64,000 bases of DNA from positions 1-64,000 of the forward strand of contig NZ_VUMY01000007.1 in NCBI RefSeq assembly GCF_009695935.1. The letters are read 5' to 3'. Made by a program: the position numbers and the translations under genes. Every line of letters starts with the position of its first letter. The first letter of the stretch is position 1. Below are positions 46,571-55,631 of this stretch, in pieces. Origin of the DNA: Mobiluncus porci (GTDB lineage: Bacteria > Actinomycetota > Actinomycetes > Actinomycetales > Actinomycetaceae). The notes beneath the pieces are model-generated. The model was not told the origin of the DNA. It ran no database searches and saw only the letters and a program-made list of their open reading frames with translations.

Positions 46571-47173
46571 TTATTCCTCGGTGTCATCGGTCTCTACAGC
46601 AGCATTGGCTGCCGCAACGAGGCTTTGCCACGCCTCTTTTACCCCCGAAAGATTCCAGTTTCCCGAGACGCTTCGGAAAGTCGCCATACAGTTGGTATCT
46701 CCGGGAATATCCGCGATGGTTCCGGTCACCGGAATTTCCTCGGTTTGGGGACGCTTCAGTTCAATCAGCAAGGTGTGGGCGGAAAGATCCTCGACTTTGC
46801 CGCGTCCCCATTCCACTACCACAATCGAGTTTTCCAAGGCAGATTCCAAATCGAGGGCGTCCACATCGTCTCCGCCCTCCAAACGGTAGGCATCAACGTG
46901 GACAAGTTGCGGTTTTCCGGAGCCGCTTTCTGCGCGGTGGGTTCGGGCAATAATAAAAGTCGGCGAGGTCACCCGCTGTTTTACCCCGAGCCCCGCCCCG
47001 AGGCCCTGGGTGAAAGTGGTTTTCCCCGCCCCGAGTTCTCCCTCCAAAATCACCAAATCTCCGGCATCCAAGAATTCAGCGAGAGCCTGCCCGAGGAGTC
47101 GGGTCTCCTCTGCAGATTTCGTCTCAATGTTTTCCAAGGCCGACGCTTGGGGTTTGCCTGTGTCTCCAGTCAT
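46571..47173 (-). CDS. tsaE: tRNA t6A37 ATPase TsaE
   Basis: 200 residues. P-loop LEGELGAGKTTFTQGLG at about 59-75, then VTSPTFIIA and LVHVDAYRLEGG and VVVEWGRG, the family set. The last 60 residues extend past the core. It overlaps the alr end by ATGA. Energises the TsaB-TsaD complex. Confidence 0.94.
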   Translation of the reverse strand: MTGDTGKPQASALENIETKSAEETRLLGQALAEFLDAGDLVILEGELGAGKTTFTQGLGAGLGVKQRVTSPTFIIARTHRAESGSGKPQLVHVDAYRLEGGDDVDALDLESALENSIVVVEWGRGKVEDLSAHTLLIELKRPQTEEIPVTGTIADIPGDTNCMATFRSVSGNWNLSGVKEAWQSLVAAANAAVETDDTEE

Positions 47174-48525
47174 CTTGTCGCCTCCGTTGGTTCCGGATAG
47201 ATTCGCGGCGTGGAGTCAGCAATCGCGGTCAGCACCTCATAGGAGATGGTTCCCGCTGCTGCCGCCAGGTCATCGGCGCTCGGAACCGGATCGGCGCTCC
47301 AGGCGCTGTCGCCGGAAACGGTCTCATATCCGGCAACTTCCCTTGTGGAATCACCGAAAAGAATCGCGAGATCCCCCGCCGCTACTGGAGGTGGGACGGG
47401 ATTCCCCGACTCGTCCACCGCGGGTCCCATATTGACGATGATTTGATCCATGGGAATCCGACCGACTACCTCTTCCAGGTGACCGCCAACCCACACTTTC
47501 GCCTTCCCTTGGACGGAACGCAGCAACCCGTCGGCGTACCCTATCGGCAACAGCGCCAGCCAAGTGGGTCGGTCCGCCACCCATTCTCCCCCGTAGGAAA
47601 CTGCCGCTCCCGCGGGAATTCGCTTCACTTGGGCGACCTCGGTTTCCAAGCGCATGACCGGATGAATCCCCAAATCTTTGGAGGAGGCCATTGTTGGATT
47701 CGGGGACAGTCCATAACTGGAAATCCCCACGCGAACCAGGTTGAAGTGGCTTTCGGGGTACCAAATGATGGCTCCGGTCGCCGCAATATGCTTGAGTTTC
47801 GGGTTTAAACCGGCTTCCAGCGCCATCCCGTAGGCTTCCTCGAACCGATCCAGTTGCAGTTTCGTGAAAGCTTCTGCTTCCTCGGTGGGCTCGTCAGAGC
47901 GAGAGAAGTGCGACCATACTGCGCTGACCTCGATAAGACCGGAACGCTCTCGGGCTCGCGCCAGTTTACAGAGCACCGGAAAATCCTCGAGAGTCTCCCC
48001 GCCGCGAGACAGCCCCGTATCAATCTTCAGGTGGACGCGGGCGCGCAAACCCGCCGCGTCAGCCCCGCGAGCCACCTGATCGAGTTGGTCAAGGGAAGAC
48101 ACCGAGAGGTCGATTTCTCCTTGAATCACCCGCTTCAAGTCCGTTGACGGAGTGTAGAGCCAAGCAAGAATCCGCGGCCGCTTCGCAGTCGGGAGACCGG
48201 CCGCGTTGGCCTGGAACAGGCGCGAGCGCAGCATCGCGGTAGTGGGAGTATCTGCCAGATGATCGCGGGAAATTCCCTGTTTATCTAAGTATTTCCGCAA
48301 TTGATAGGCTTCGGATGCCTTCGCTACCCCCAGCCATTCGGCGCCGGCCTCAATCGCAGCCAAGGAAATCCGCTCGATTCCGTGGCCATACGCATTGGCT
48401 TTCACGATGGCCATTTGTTGAGAGCGCGGCGCAAATAAGCGCATCCGCCGCAGGTTCTCCTGGTACGCTTCGAGGTCTATCACGGCTCGAACTGGCCACG
48501 AAACCGGATTATCTGTTTGAGTCAT
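47170..48525 (-). CDS. alr: Alanine racemase
   Basis: 451 residues. PLP Lys in MAIVKANAYGHG, and catalytic Tyr in GAAVSYGGEWVADRP on the opposing domain; LKIDTGLSRGG and VRVGISSYGLSP are also present. It supplies D-alanine for peptidoglycan. It is longer than usual (about 370) because of inserts such as VDESGNPVPPP and SGDSAWSADPVPSADDL and a C-terminal tail. Good ribosome site AAGGAAAG. Confidence 0.95.
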   Translation of the reverse strand: MTQTDNPVSWPVRAVIDLEAYQENLRRMRLFAPRSQQMAIVKANAYGHGIERISLAAIEAGAEWLGVAKASEAYQLRKYLDKQGISRDHLADTPTTAMLRSRLFQANAAGLPTAKRPRILAWLYTPSTDLKRVIQGEIDLSVSSLDQLDQVARGADAAGLRARVHLKIDTGLSRGGETLEDFPVLCKLARARERSGLIEVSAVWSHFSRSDEPTEEAEAFTKLQLDRFEEAYGMALEAGLNPKLKHIAATGAIIWYPESHFNLVRVGISSYGLSPNPTMASSKDLGIHPVMRLETEVAQVKRIPAGAAVSYGGEWVADRPTWLALLPIGYADGLLRSVQGKAKVWVGGHLEEVVGRIPMDQIIVNMGPAVDESGNPVPPPVAAGDLAILFGDSTREVAGYETVSGDSAWSADPVPSADDLAAAAGTISYEVLTAIADSTPRIYPEPTEATR

Positions 48526-48591
48526 TGCTTTCCTTCTCGTCTAACCTTGACCCTAATAGTTTGTCACTTTTCGCTCCGAGATGCCGCCTCC

Positions 48592-50298
48592 CTAGAGGCT
48601 ACTTTCGGAGTTGTCAAGAAAATTACGGTTTGTCTGGCTCACATAGCTTCGCAAAGCGGCTACCGCGGGACGAATCGCGTTGATAATGTCGGTAGTTCTC
48701 GGGGTGGGGGCCGCGAGCCTTCCCGCTTCCCCGTGAATCCAGGCTCCCACTGCCGCCATGAATCCCAGATCAGTAATGTCTCTCGTTGATGCGAAAAGAA
48801 ACCCTAGGATCCCCGCCAGCGCATCTCCCGATCCCGCCGTGGCCAAATCCCGAGTTCCGTGGGTGACTGAATAAACCGTCCCGTCCGGGTTGGCTATTGT
48901 CGTGGCGGGCCCTTTCAAGAGCACCGTAGCACCCGAGGCAGCGGCCAGTTTCCGAGCCCACCGATAGGGATTGGCCTCGATTTCTTCACGGCTCGCTTCT
49001 AGGCCGAGCCCTGAAGCGAGAACAGCCGCCTCCCCTGCGTGCGGAGTCAACAAGCAGCGATCATCCGTTTCGATTGACCTCCCGACAAGGGATAATGCCC
49101 CCGCATCGAGAACCACATATTCTTCCGGCTCCCGCGTCTCCCAGGCTCCCAAGAGTTGGCCTTGATGATTCTCGTCGTGTCCGTCAAAACCCGACCCCAT
49201 CACGAGAGCCTGGGAGTGTCCCGAACCAATTACGACTTCCGGCGAGGCTCCCAAAACCAGGGGCTGTACCGCGTCCTCCCCCAGGTAGCGAACGAAGGAT
49301 GCACCGGAGGCGAGGGCCGCGGTCGTAACTAAAACTCCTGCTCCTGGATATTTGGCGGAACCGGCCAATACCGAGAGAACCCCGCGGGAATATTTGTGGT
49401 CGGAGAACTTTGGCCACGGCCAGGCTTGCGCCACGTCTTCGCGGGTGATTTGGGCCACTTCCGGGGTGAGATTGTCAAGGCCAATCTCTTGGATTTCCAA
49501 GTGCCCCACTGCGGTAGCCCCCTGACCCACGAGCATTCCCGTCTTGGGAGCCCCCATCGTGACGGTCAAATCGGCTTTCAACAGCGCATTTGACTTCCCC
49601 AAGTCACTGCCTTCTTCCAAGTCAATCCCCGAGGGATGGTCGCAAGCGACCACGATTGGTCTCGGGGCTGTTACGTAACTCAGGAGATTTTGGCCATCTC
49701 TGCCATTATTGGCACCTATGGTCGAATTTTCACGACTTACGGAAGATACCTCCGATATCAGCCACTCGTTTAAAGCTCTCACCAGACTCAAAGCCGGTTC
49801 TCGCAACGGGGGGCGTGCCCCGATTCCAATGATGGCATCAATAATGGCCGCGGGAGCCAACTCAATAATCTTGTCTCTGACTTCTTCAGAAATCCTGGTG
49901 GCATCATGGTTTTCTCCTGCGCCTTCGGCTAAAACTGGCCAAAAATCCACTCCGGCTTGGCGCGCCGCAGCCGCGCCCTGTTCGTGAATTTTCTGAGAGG
50001 TCGCAAGGACGGTAACCGGATAGCCACGCTGCGCCAAGTCGCGAGCCGCATAGAGGCCGTCTCCCCCGTTGTTGCCCGCCCCCACCAAGACCAGGATGCG
50101 ACGCTCGGAAAGCGGTCGTATCTTGCCCACTTTTGCCGCTAGGCACGGGATTTTTCCCGACAACGCCAGGTGGGTCTGGTGGAACAGCGCGTGAGCTGCC
50201 ACTTTCATCAAGGCATCGTCACCGCGAGCAGCGTTTGCTGCCTCCACCAAATGTTTTTCTTTTTCCGCGATTAGACGCGGGGAATATCCGAAAATCAC
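48592..50298 (-). CDS. nnr: Bifunctional NAD(P)HX epimerase/dehydratase with a palindromic repeat inserted
   Basis: 568 residues; repairs hydrated NAD(P)H. Residues 1-245 are the YjeF_N epimerase domain (ILVLVGAGNNGGDGLYAARD). Residues about 270-555 are the ADP-dependent dehydratase (SVLAGSAKYPGAGVLVTTAA; LTPHAGEAAVLA; GSGDALAGILGFL). Between LVRALNEWLISE and PRPIVVACDHPSGIDL about 26 residues (SSVSRENSTIGANNGRDGQN and on) are encoded by a 74-bp palindromic repeat (49671-49744). The frame is kept and flanking motifs are intact, so the enzyme is probably active with an added loop. Confidence 0.93.
   Translation of the reverse strand: MIFGYSPRLIAEKEKHLVEAANAARGDDALMKVAAHALFHQTHLALSGKIPCLAAKVGKIRPLSERRILVLVGAGNNGGDGLYAARDLAQRGYPVTVLATSQKIHEQGAAAARQAGVDFWPVLAEGAGENHDATRISEEVRDKIIELAPAAIIDAIIGIGARPPLREPALSLVRALNEWLISEVSSVSRENSTIGANNGRDGQNLLSYVTAPRPIVVACDHPSGIDLEEGSDLGKSNALLKADLTVTMGAPKTGMLVGQGATAVGHLEIQEIGLDNLTPEVAQITREDVAQAWPWPKFSDHKYSRGVLSVLAGSAKYPGAGVLVTTAALASGASFVRYLGEDAVQPLVLGASPEVVIGSGHSQALVMGSGFDGHDENHQGQLLGAWETREPEEYVVLDAGALSLVGRSIETDDRCLLTPHAGEAAVLASGLGLEASREEIEANPYRWARKLAAASGATVLLKGPATTIANPDGTVYSVTHGTRDLATAGSGDALAGILGFLFASTRDITDLGFMAAVGAWIHGEAGRLAAPTPRTTDIINAIRPAVAALRSYVSQTNRNFLDNSESSL
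49671..49744. repeat. 74-bp palindromic element, copy inside nnr
   Basis: TTACGTAACTCAGGAGATTT ... GCCATTATTGGCA ... CTTACGGAA. The left half is almost identical to 57218-57255; the right half is more diverged. It encodes a loop in frame within nnr. Confidence 0.8.
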
Positions 50299-50453
50299 CT
50301 TCCCACCTTAAGCGAAAAAACTTGAGCGCGGCAAGGATTCAAACCGTGAAACTCTCCTCCGACGATTCCCCGCGTTTTCAGACCTGAGAAAAAAACAGTA
50401 ATCTTAGGGGGAACGTTCTCTAGCGAAACGTCAGCCACCAAGGAAAGGGCGAT

Positions 50454-51623
50454 ATGTCTCTAAATAAGCTGGAATCCTGGCTTACTGAAACCCCGAAGCA
50501 CCTCGTGGCCGCCTTGTTTAGCCTGGCTGCGGCGGGTATCGTTCTCGTGATAGTGATTTTGTTTGTGGTGTCTCCGCAAATTGCTGCGATCCCAAATGAC
50601 CCCGACGCTAAGGCTGGCCCCCAACCGAAATCCACCAAAACCGGTTCTTCCCAACTTTTGGTGGAGGTGAGCGGGAAAACCTACCGGAATAACTCCACTC
50701 TAAACATGGGGATTTTGGATGCTCCCTCCGCTACCCCTGCCGAGGGAACCAAACCGGCAGACAATGGGGCGCCGCTTCCTGAGCCGCCCAAAATTGATCC
50801 CCAAGCTCAGTTAAACCTAGATGGCGTGTCTGACCTCACCTATCCTTCGTCTTTGACCAGTGTAGATACCGATACGGAAGCCGAGGTTCCCACCCCGTCA
50901 AAAACCTCGAAGTGGGCGAAGAAAACCCCCACGAAGTCGCCAAAATCCAACCAGGTAAAAGCGGGCGACCCCCTGAATTTCGCGGGTTTGAAAGCATTTT
51001 TTGCCGACCTCAAAAACGGCGATTTCACGACCATGCAGCGAGCCTGCTGGACTATCACCCCCGAAGTTTTCACGGATCGTTTCACGACCCAACCGGCCCA
51101 ATACGCCCTTGTTGAGGCCCTAGGAACCGCTCCAGAAAAAACCGAGGTGGGCTTGAAATGGAGCGGGAAGTTTGTTGAAGTGTCGGTGAGTTGGAGCGAA
51201 TTGTCGACCCATTATTCTTGTCCAGTTCTGGCCTATGGTGGGGAGCTCGATGCCGTTTCGGTTCCCGATGTCACCTACGTCATGGAGCGGTTGCTGGCTA
51301 GGAATAGCTACCCTTTGAGCCCTAGCGATTCAGAAGACAATTACCCCTTGCTGTGTAGCGAGTGGAGCCCTCCCGCAGAATTCACCGAGTTCAGCCCCCG
51401 CGCTTCGGAAAAACTCACCCTAGACGAAAAGGGGCTGATTGATGATGCCACGTTCGCAACTCTCCAAAAAATACTGGAGTCAGATATCAAGCTCTACACC
51501 GTGAAAAACGAATATCCCATGTATCTTCGCGCTTCTGAATCGCAGTTGAAAGAACCGTCGGCGTACTTCTTCCGAGACAAAGACGGCTCACTTTGTATCG
51601 GTTCAGTAGTGGAAAAGCGCTAG
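50454..51623 (+). CDS. Membrane-anchored protein of unknown function
   Basis: 389 residues. A short cytoplasmic lead, one membrane helix at about 18-42 (LVAALFSLAAAGIVLVIVIL), then a long outside part. Its first section is low-complexity, Pro/Lys/Ser-rich (TPSKTSKWAKKTPTKSPKSN), followed by a globular domain from about 175 with a Cys-containing stretch (RACWTITPEVF, YSCPVLAYGG, LLCSEWSP). It stands 3 bp upstream of coaA. Not recognised. Confidence 0.75.
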   Translation: MSLNKLESWLTETPKHLVAALFSLAAAGIVLVIVILFVVSPQIAAIPNDPDAKAGPQPKSTKTGSSQLLVEVSGKTYRNNSTLNMGILDAPSATPAEGTKPADNGAPLPEPPKIDPQAQLNLDGVSDLTYPSSLTSVDTDTEAEVPTPSKTSKWAKKTPTKSPKSNQVKAGDPLNFAGLKAFFADLKNGDFTTMQRACWTITPEVFTDRFTTQPAQYALVEALGTAPEKTEVGLKWSGKFVEVSVSWSELSTHYSCPVLAYGGELDAVSVPDVTYVMERLLARNSYPLSPSDSEDNYPLLCSEWSPPAEFTEFSPRASEKLTLDEKGLIDDATFATLQKILESDIKLYTVKNEYPMYLRASESQLKEPSAYFFRDKDGSLCIGSVVEKR

Positions 51624-51626
51624 CCG

Positions 51627-52763
51627 ATGACGAAGATGACGGAATCAACCGGTTTCGAAGGTTCGACTCTTTCGGGAGAGACCTCGGGGCAAAACACTAG
51701 CTGGGCACCGAGTTCTGAGCTCATGCGGGATTTCTTGGATAATCCGGCTTCGGTCCAAGCCAAATACAGCAATGCTATGCGGGAAGTTTTGGCGGCTCGC
51801 CCCGAACCGCCCCGGAATGAAACCCCCGCGCCGTCCTCCCCCTTCGTGATGTACACGCGTGAGCAATGGTCGGCGCTCTCTGACCAAACTCCCCTCCCGT
51901 TGGAGCAAAACGATGTCGAGCGTCTGCGCGCCTTGGGAGATCCCCTGGATTTGGCGGAAGTGGATGCCATCTACCGTCCGTTGACGGCATTGCTCCAGAT
52001 TTATGCGGCCGGAGCAGTGAAACTCCGGACGAGGCGAGCCGATTTCCTCGGCGAAGCCCAGCCCCAAACCACGCCCTTCGTTATCGGGGTGGCTGGCTCG
52101 GTGGCAGTCGGGAAATCCTCGGTGTCGCGGCTCCTACGGGAGCTCATGCGGCGCTGGCCGGGCACCCCGCGGGTTGACCTCGTCACAACCGACGGTTTTC
52201 TGTACCCCAATCGGGTCCTCGTAGAGCGGGGGCTAATGGACCGCAAGGGTTTCCCTGAGTCCTATGATCGTCGGGCGCTGTTACGGTTCTTGGCGGCGGT
52301 GAAATCCGGAGCTCCCGAGGTGGCGGCTCCGGTATATTCCCATGTCACCTACGATATTATTCCCGGAAAATACCAAATGGTTCGCTCTCCCGAAGTTTTG
52401 ATTCTAGAGGGATTGAACGTTTTGGCTCCCCCTCGTATCACCGAGGGCGGTAACTCTCTTACAGTCTCGGATTTCTTTGATTTCTCAATTTATCTCCACG
52501 CTCGTCCGGCGGATATCGAAGAATGGTATATGGCTCGCTATCGCCAGCTTCGCGCCACCGCCTTCAGGGATCCGAATTCCTTTTTCCGCGAGATTGCTTC
52601 TTGGTCGGACGAAGAAGCGGAACAACACGCCCGCCAGATTTGGCGCGATGTGAACCTCAAGAACCTCATCGAAAACGTTGCTCCTACCCGCTCGCGAGCC
52701 ACGCTAATCCTCGAAAAAAGCGCCGACCACCGCGTCCACCGCCTCCACTTGCGCAAGATCTAG
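51627..52763 (+). CDS. coaA: Pantothenate kinase, type I
   Basis: 378 residues; first step of coenzyme A synthesis. P-loop GVAGSVAVGKSSVSRLL, DLVTTDGFLYPN, KGFPESYD, and YDIIPGKYQMVRSPEVLILE, as in bacterial CoaA. The family's usual start matches SPFVMYTREQWSALSDQTPL at about residue 71, so the first 70 residues are an extra Ser/Glu-rich lead. No ribosome site is seen at the ATG; it may be translated by coupling with the upstream gene. Confidence 0.95.
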   Translation: MTKMTESTGFEGSTLSGETSGQNTSWAPSSELMRDFLDNPASVQAKYSNAMREVLAARPEPPRNETPAPSSPFVMYTREQWSALSDQTPLPLEQNDVERLRALGDPLDLAEVDAIYRPLTALLQIYAAGAVKLRTRRADFLGEAQPQTTPFVIGVAGSVAVGKSSVSRLLRELMRRWPGTPRVDLVTTDGFLYPNRVLVERGLMDRKGFPESYDRRALLRFLAAVKSGAPEVAAPVYSHVTYDIIPGKYQMVRSPEVLILEGLNVLAPPRITEGGNSLTVSDFFDFSIYLHARPADIEEWYMARYRQLRATAFRDPNSFFREIASWSDEEAEQHARQIWRDVNLKNLIENVAPTRSRATLILEKSADHRVHRLHLRKI

Positions 52764-52772
52764 CTTATTGCC

Positions 52773-52805
52773 GTGGGACGCCAAAGCACGCCCCCATCGT
52801 CCCAC
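52773..52805. repeat. Short GTGGGAC hairpin repeat
   Basis: GTGGGACG ... CGTCCCAC with AAAGCACGCCCCCAT inside; it is the 32938-type repeat lacking its centre. Lies between the convergent coaA and dedA genes, and may serve as a terminator for both. Confidence 0.7.
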
Positions 52806-52807
52806 AT

Positions 52808-53512
52808 TTATTTCTTGGTTTCGCGACGCTTCAAAAACCAGGTCACCAGCCGATCCATCACGAAGCTCAACACCAAACCTCCGACCATCCCGATAATCAC
52901 CGCGAGGAGCGGGTTTACCCCACCGACGAGAGTCCCCGAAAGGAAACCAATCAGCATCCCGTAGCCAACCCAGCAGACCACCGCCACCGCATCCGTCCGG
53001 AGGAATCGCGGATATCCGAAATCCGTTGCTCCCGCGCACACATTCACCGCCACGCGTCCCCCCGGAATGAACCGCGCCACGAAAATAAAATAGGTACCTC
53101 GTTTATGAAGCAGGCGACTTGCCATGTCATAGGCCGGCTTCCCCTTGCCTTCAGTGAAAAACCGAATCCGCTCCACGGGAATCCGCGTCCCGATAAAGAA
53201 CGCGAAAGAATCCCCGAGCATCGCCCCGATAACCGCGCAAATAAAGATCGCGGGCAAGGGCACGACTTCCCCAGGCGCCGAAGCGAAATACCAGGAAGTC
53301 AGTCCGATCACGATGGATTCTGCGGGCAGGGGCGGGAAGAATGCGTCAATAAAACATAATCCGGCCAACACCGCCAGAGCCACGGGCGATCCGGCGAAAC
53401 CGTGAATCCACTCGGTGATTGTCGCCGTCAAAGTCCCCGGAGGAGGAATAGTCGCGTTGCTCGCGAATCCGACGTTATCCCCCAAAACTAGGGGCGCGAG
53501 GAGCGAATCCAT
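52808..53512 (-). CDS. DedA-family membrane protein
   Basis: 234 residues. Family stretches FFPPLPAESIVIGLTSWYF, GAMLGDSFAFFIGTRIPVER, and ARFIPGGRVAVNVCAGATDF, with the conserved Arg and Gly of the re-entrant loops. Such proteins flip or recycle lipids, for example undecaprenyl phosphate, and support proton motive force. The ATG at 53512 is chosen for GAGGA upstream; the GTG at 53524 overlaps glmS. It is downstream of glmS on the same strand. Confidence 0.9.
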   Translation of the reverse strand: MDSLLAPLVLGDNVGFASNATIPPPGTLTATITEWIHGFAGSPVALAVLAGLCFIDAFFPPLPAESIVIGLTSWYFASAPGEVVPLPAIFICAVIGAMLGDSFAFFIGTRIPVERIRFFTEGKGKPAYDMASRLLHKRGTYFIFVARFIPGGRVAVNVCAGATDFGYPRFLRTDAVAVVCWVGYGMLIGFLSGTLVGGVNPLLAVIIGMVGGLVLSFVMDRLVTWFLKRRETKK

Positions 53513-53520
53513 GAAAATCC

Positions 53521-55521
53521 TCACTCCACGGTAACGGACTTTGCGAGATTACGTGGCTGATCCACGTCGAAGCCGAGATGCCCCGCCATCCGAAGTGCGA
53601 AAAGCTGCAGGGGCAAGACATCAACCAGAGGTCTCATCAAAGTCGGGGTTTTCGGAACCCGCCACACAACCTCCGCGAACTCGTTTACTGACTCGTCCCC
53701 GTCCTCGGCCACCACCAAAGTGACGGCTCCGCGAGCCCGCACCTCGGCGATATTTGACACCACTTTACGGTGCAACTCGGGTCGGCGCGGGGTCGGGACA
53801 ATAATCACGACCGGTTGTCCTTCCTCGATAAGCGCAATCGGCCCGTGTTTGAGCTCGCCGGCCGCAAACCCCTCCGCGTGGAGGTAGGCGATTTCCTTGA
53901 GCTTCAAAGCCCCTTCCATCGCAACCGGATAGCCGACGTGGCGCCCTAAGAAGATAACCGACTTGATGCGCTCAAGGTCCACTCCTAAATCCGGGGATCC
54001 GGCGTAGCGGTCCAGCACCGTCTGGATTTTCGCCGGCATCTCGGAGAGCCGGTCCAGGTAGTCGGCGATTTCATCGGCATACTTATTGCCGCGCACTTGC
54101 GCCAAGTACAACCCCAGCAGGTAGCACGCCGCAATCTGGGCGGTAAATGCTTTCGTGGAGGCCACCGCGATTTCCGGTCCCGCGTGAGTCAAGAGCACCG
54201 CGTCTGCCTCGCGGGAAATCGTCGAACCGGGGGTGTTCACGATGGCCAGCACTCGCGCCCCTTGCTCGCGGGCGTGGCGAATCGCCATAATCGTATCCAT
54301 TGTCTCGCCCGATTGGCTGATTGCAACCACCAGGGTTCGCACCGAAACCACCGGATCGCGATACCTGAATTCGTGAGCAAGCTCGACCTCGCAAGGAATT
54401 CGACACCAATGTTCAATCGCGTAACGCGCGACCTGCCCCGCATAGGCCGCCGTCCCGCAGGCCACGATAATGACCGATTCAATCCCGCGGAAGGTTTCCG
54501 CTCCGATTCGGAGTTCATCAAGGGTCAGCGCACCTTTCGCGTCCAAGCGTTCTTTCAAGGTCTCCGCCACAGCGCGCGGCTGTTCGCGGATTTCTTTCTC
54601 CATGAAAGTGTCAAAGCCTTCTTTCGTGACCCTGTCGGTCGCGAAGTCAATCTCAAACAAGCGCTCCTTTTCCGCGGGAGTCTTCGCGAAAACCTCGAGG
54701 CCACGCGTGTGGAGAATCTCCGTGCCCGTCTCATCAAGCACCAAGACCCCGCTCGGCGTCACGACCACAACCTCGTCTTGTCCGATTTCAAGCGCTTGGT
54801 GAGTTTGGGAGGCGAATGCCAACACATCGGAGCCGAGATAGTTCGCGTCCTCGGCCAACCCCACCACCAACGGCGAAGAGCGGCGCGCAGCCACAATCAC
54901 CCCGGGGGCCTCCTCCTGGATAGCAAGTAAAGTGAAGGATCCCTCGAGGTCGCGCGCGACGCGGCTCATGGCGCGCACGAGCCTCGTGGCATCTTTCGGA
55001 TTCGGGTTTTCGGGGTCAAGTTCGAGGATCGAAACCGACTCCGGACCGACCGGTTCTTCTCCTCCCGCGGGTTTCGGTTCCGCGAGAAATGCCCGTTCCA
55101 GAAGGTGAGCCACGACTTCCGTGTCCGTTTCGGACACTGTCTTGATGTCGAGAGTTTTCAGGTGTGCCCGATAAGCGTCGGCGTTTTCAATAATCCCGTT
55201 GTGAATGAGGGCGAGTTTTCCGTCCCAGGAGCGATGCGGATGGGCGTTTTCGCGGGTCACTCCCCCGTGCGTGGCCCAGCGGGTGTGGCCGATGGCGGTG
55301 GTGGCGTTCGGTAAGGGGTCTTCAGCAAGGGAGTTCCGCAAAGCCGAGAGTTTTCCAACTTCTTTCCGGACCAATATCTGTGGTTCCGCCGCGTAAGCGT
55401 CAGTAATCGCCACTCCCGCCGAGTCATAGCCGCGATATTCCAGGCGAGACAGCCCTTCGAGAACCGTGTCTAAAGCCTCAGAGCCACTCTCGCGACCTAC
55501 CGCGCCAACAATTCCGCACAT
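53521..55521 (-). CDS. glmS: Glucosamine-fructose-6-phosphate aminotransferase
   Basis: 666 residues. The N-terminal nucleophile Cys is residue 2 (MCGIVGAVG) with GHTRWATHG and HNGIIEN; then two SIS domains (VACGTAAYAGQVARYAIEHW; SQSGETMDT; LGRHVGYPVAMEGALKLKEI), ending in LAKSVTVE. It commits fructose-6-phosphate to amino-sugar synthesis. An insert of about 45 residues (130-175, Glu/Pro-rich) lies in the glutaminase part. glmM stands 110 bp upstream. Confidence 0.96.
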   Translation of the reverse strand: MCGIVGAVGRESGSEALDTVLEGLSRLEYRGYDSAGVAITDAYAAEPQILVRKEVGKLSALRNSLAEDPLPNATTAIGHTRWATHGGVTRENAHPHRSWDGKLALIHNGIIENADAYRAHLKTLDIKTVSETDTEVVAHLLERAFLAEPKPAGGEEPVGPESVSILELDPENPNPKDATRLVRAMSRVARDLEGSFTLLAIQEEAPGVIVAARRSSPLVVGLAEDANYLGSDVLAFASQTHQALEIGQDEVVVVTPSGVLVLDETGTEILHTRGLEVFAKTPAEKERLFEIDFATDRVTKEGFDTFMEKEIREQPRAVAETLKERLDAKGALTLDELRIGAETFRGIESVIIVACGTAAYAGQVARYAIEHWCRIPCEVELAHEFRYRDPVVSVRTLVVAISQSGETMDTIMAIRHAREQGARVLAIVNTPGSTISREADAVLLTHAGPEIAVASTKAFTAQIAACYLLGLYLAQVRGNKYADEIADYLDRLSEMPAKIQTVLDRYAGSPDLGVDLERIKSVIFLGRHVGYPVAMEGALKLKEIAYLHAEGFAAGELKHGPIALIEEGQPVVIIVPTPRRPELHRKVVSNIAEVRARGAVTLVVAEDGDESVNEFAEVVWRVPKTPTLMRPLVDVLPLQLFALRMAGHLGFDVDQPRNLAKSVTVE

Positions 55522-55553
55522 ATTTTTTCCTTAACCTTATTAGCGGAGCAAAT

Positions 55554-55610
55554 GGGGACGGTTTCGTCTTCGCGTAGTCCGCAGGAACGGAACAAAGTGG
55601 AACCGTCCCC
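55554..55610. repeat. Intergenic hairpin repeat, GGGGACGG family
   Basis: Begins GGGGACGGTTTCGTCTT and ends GGAACCGTCCCC. Same outer arm as 18117-18169. Lies between glmM and glmS on the minus strand. Confidence 0.8.
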
Positions 55611-55631
55611 AATCCTTATAGCTCCTCTATC

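Noticed and set aside
54097-54930. Open frame opposite glmS (277 codons)
   Set aside because: Arg/His/Gly-rich shadow of glmS without start signals.
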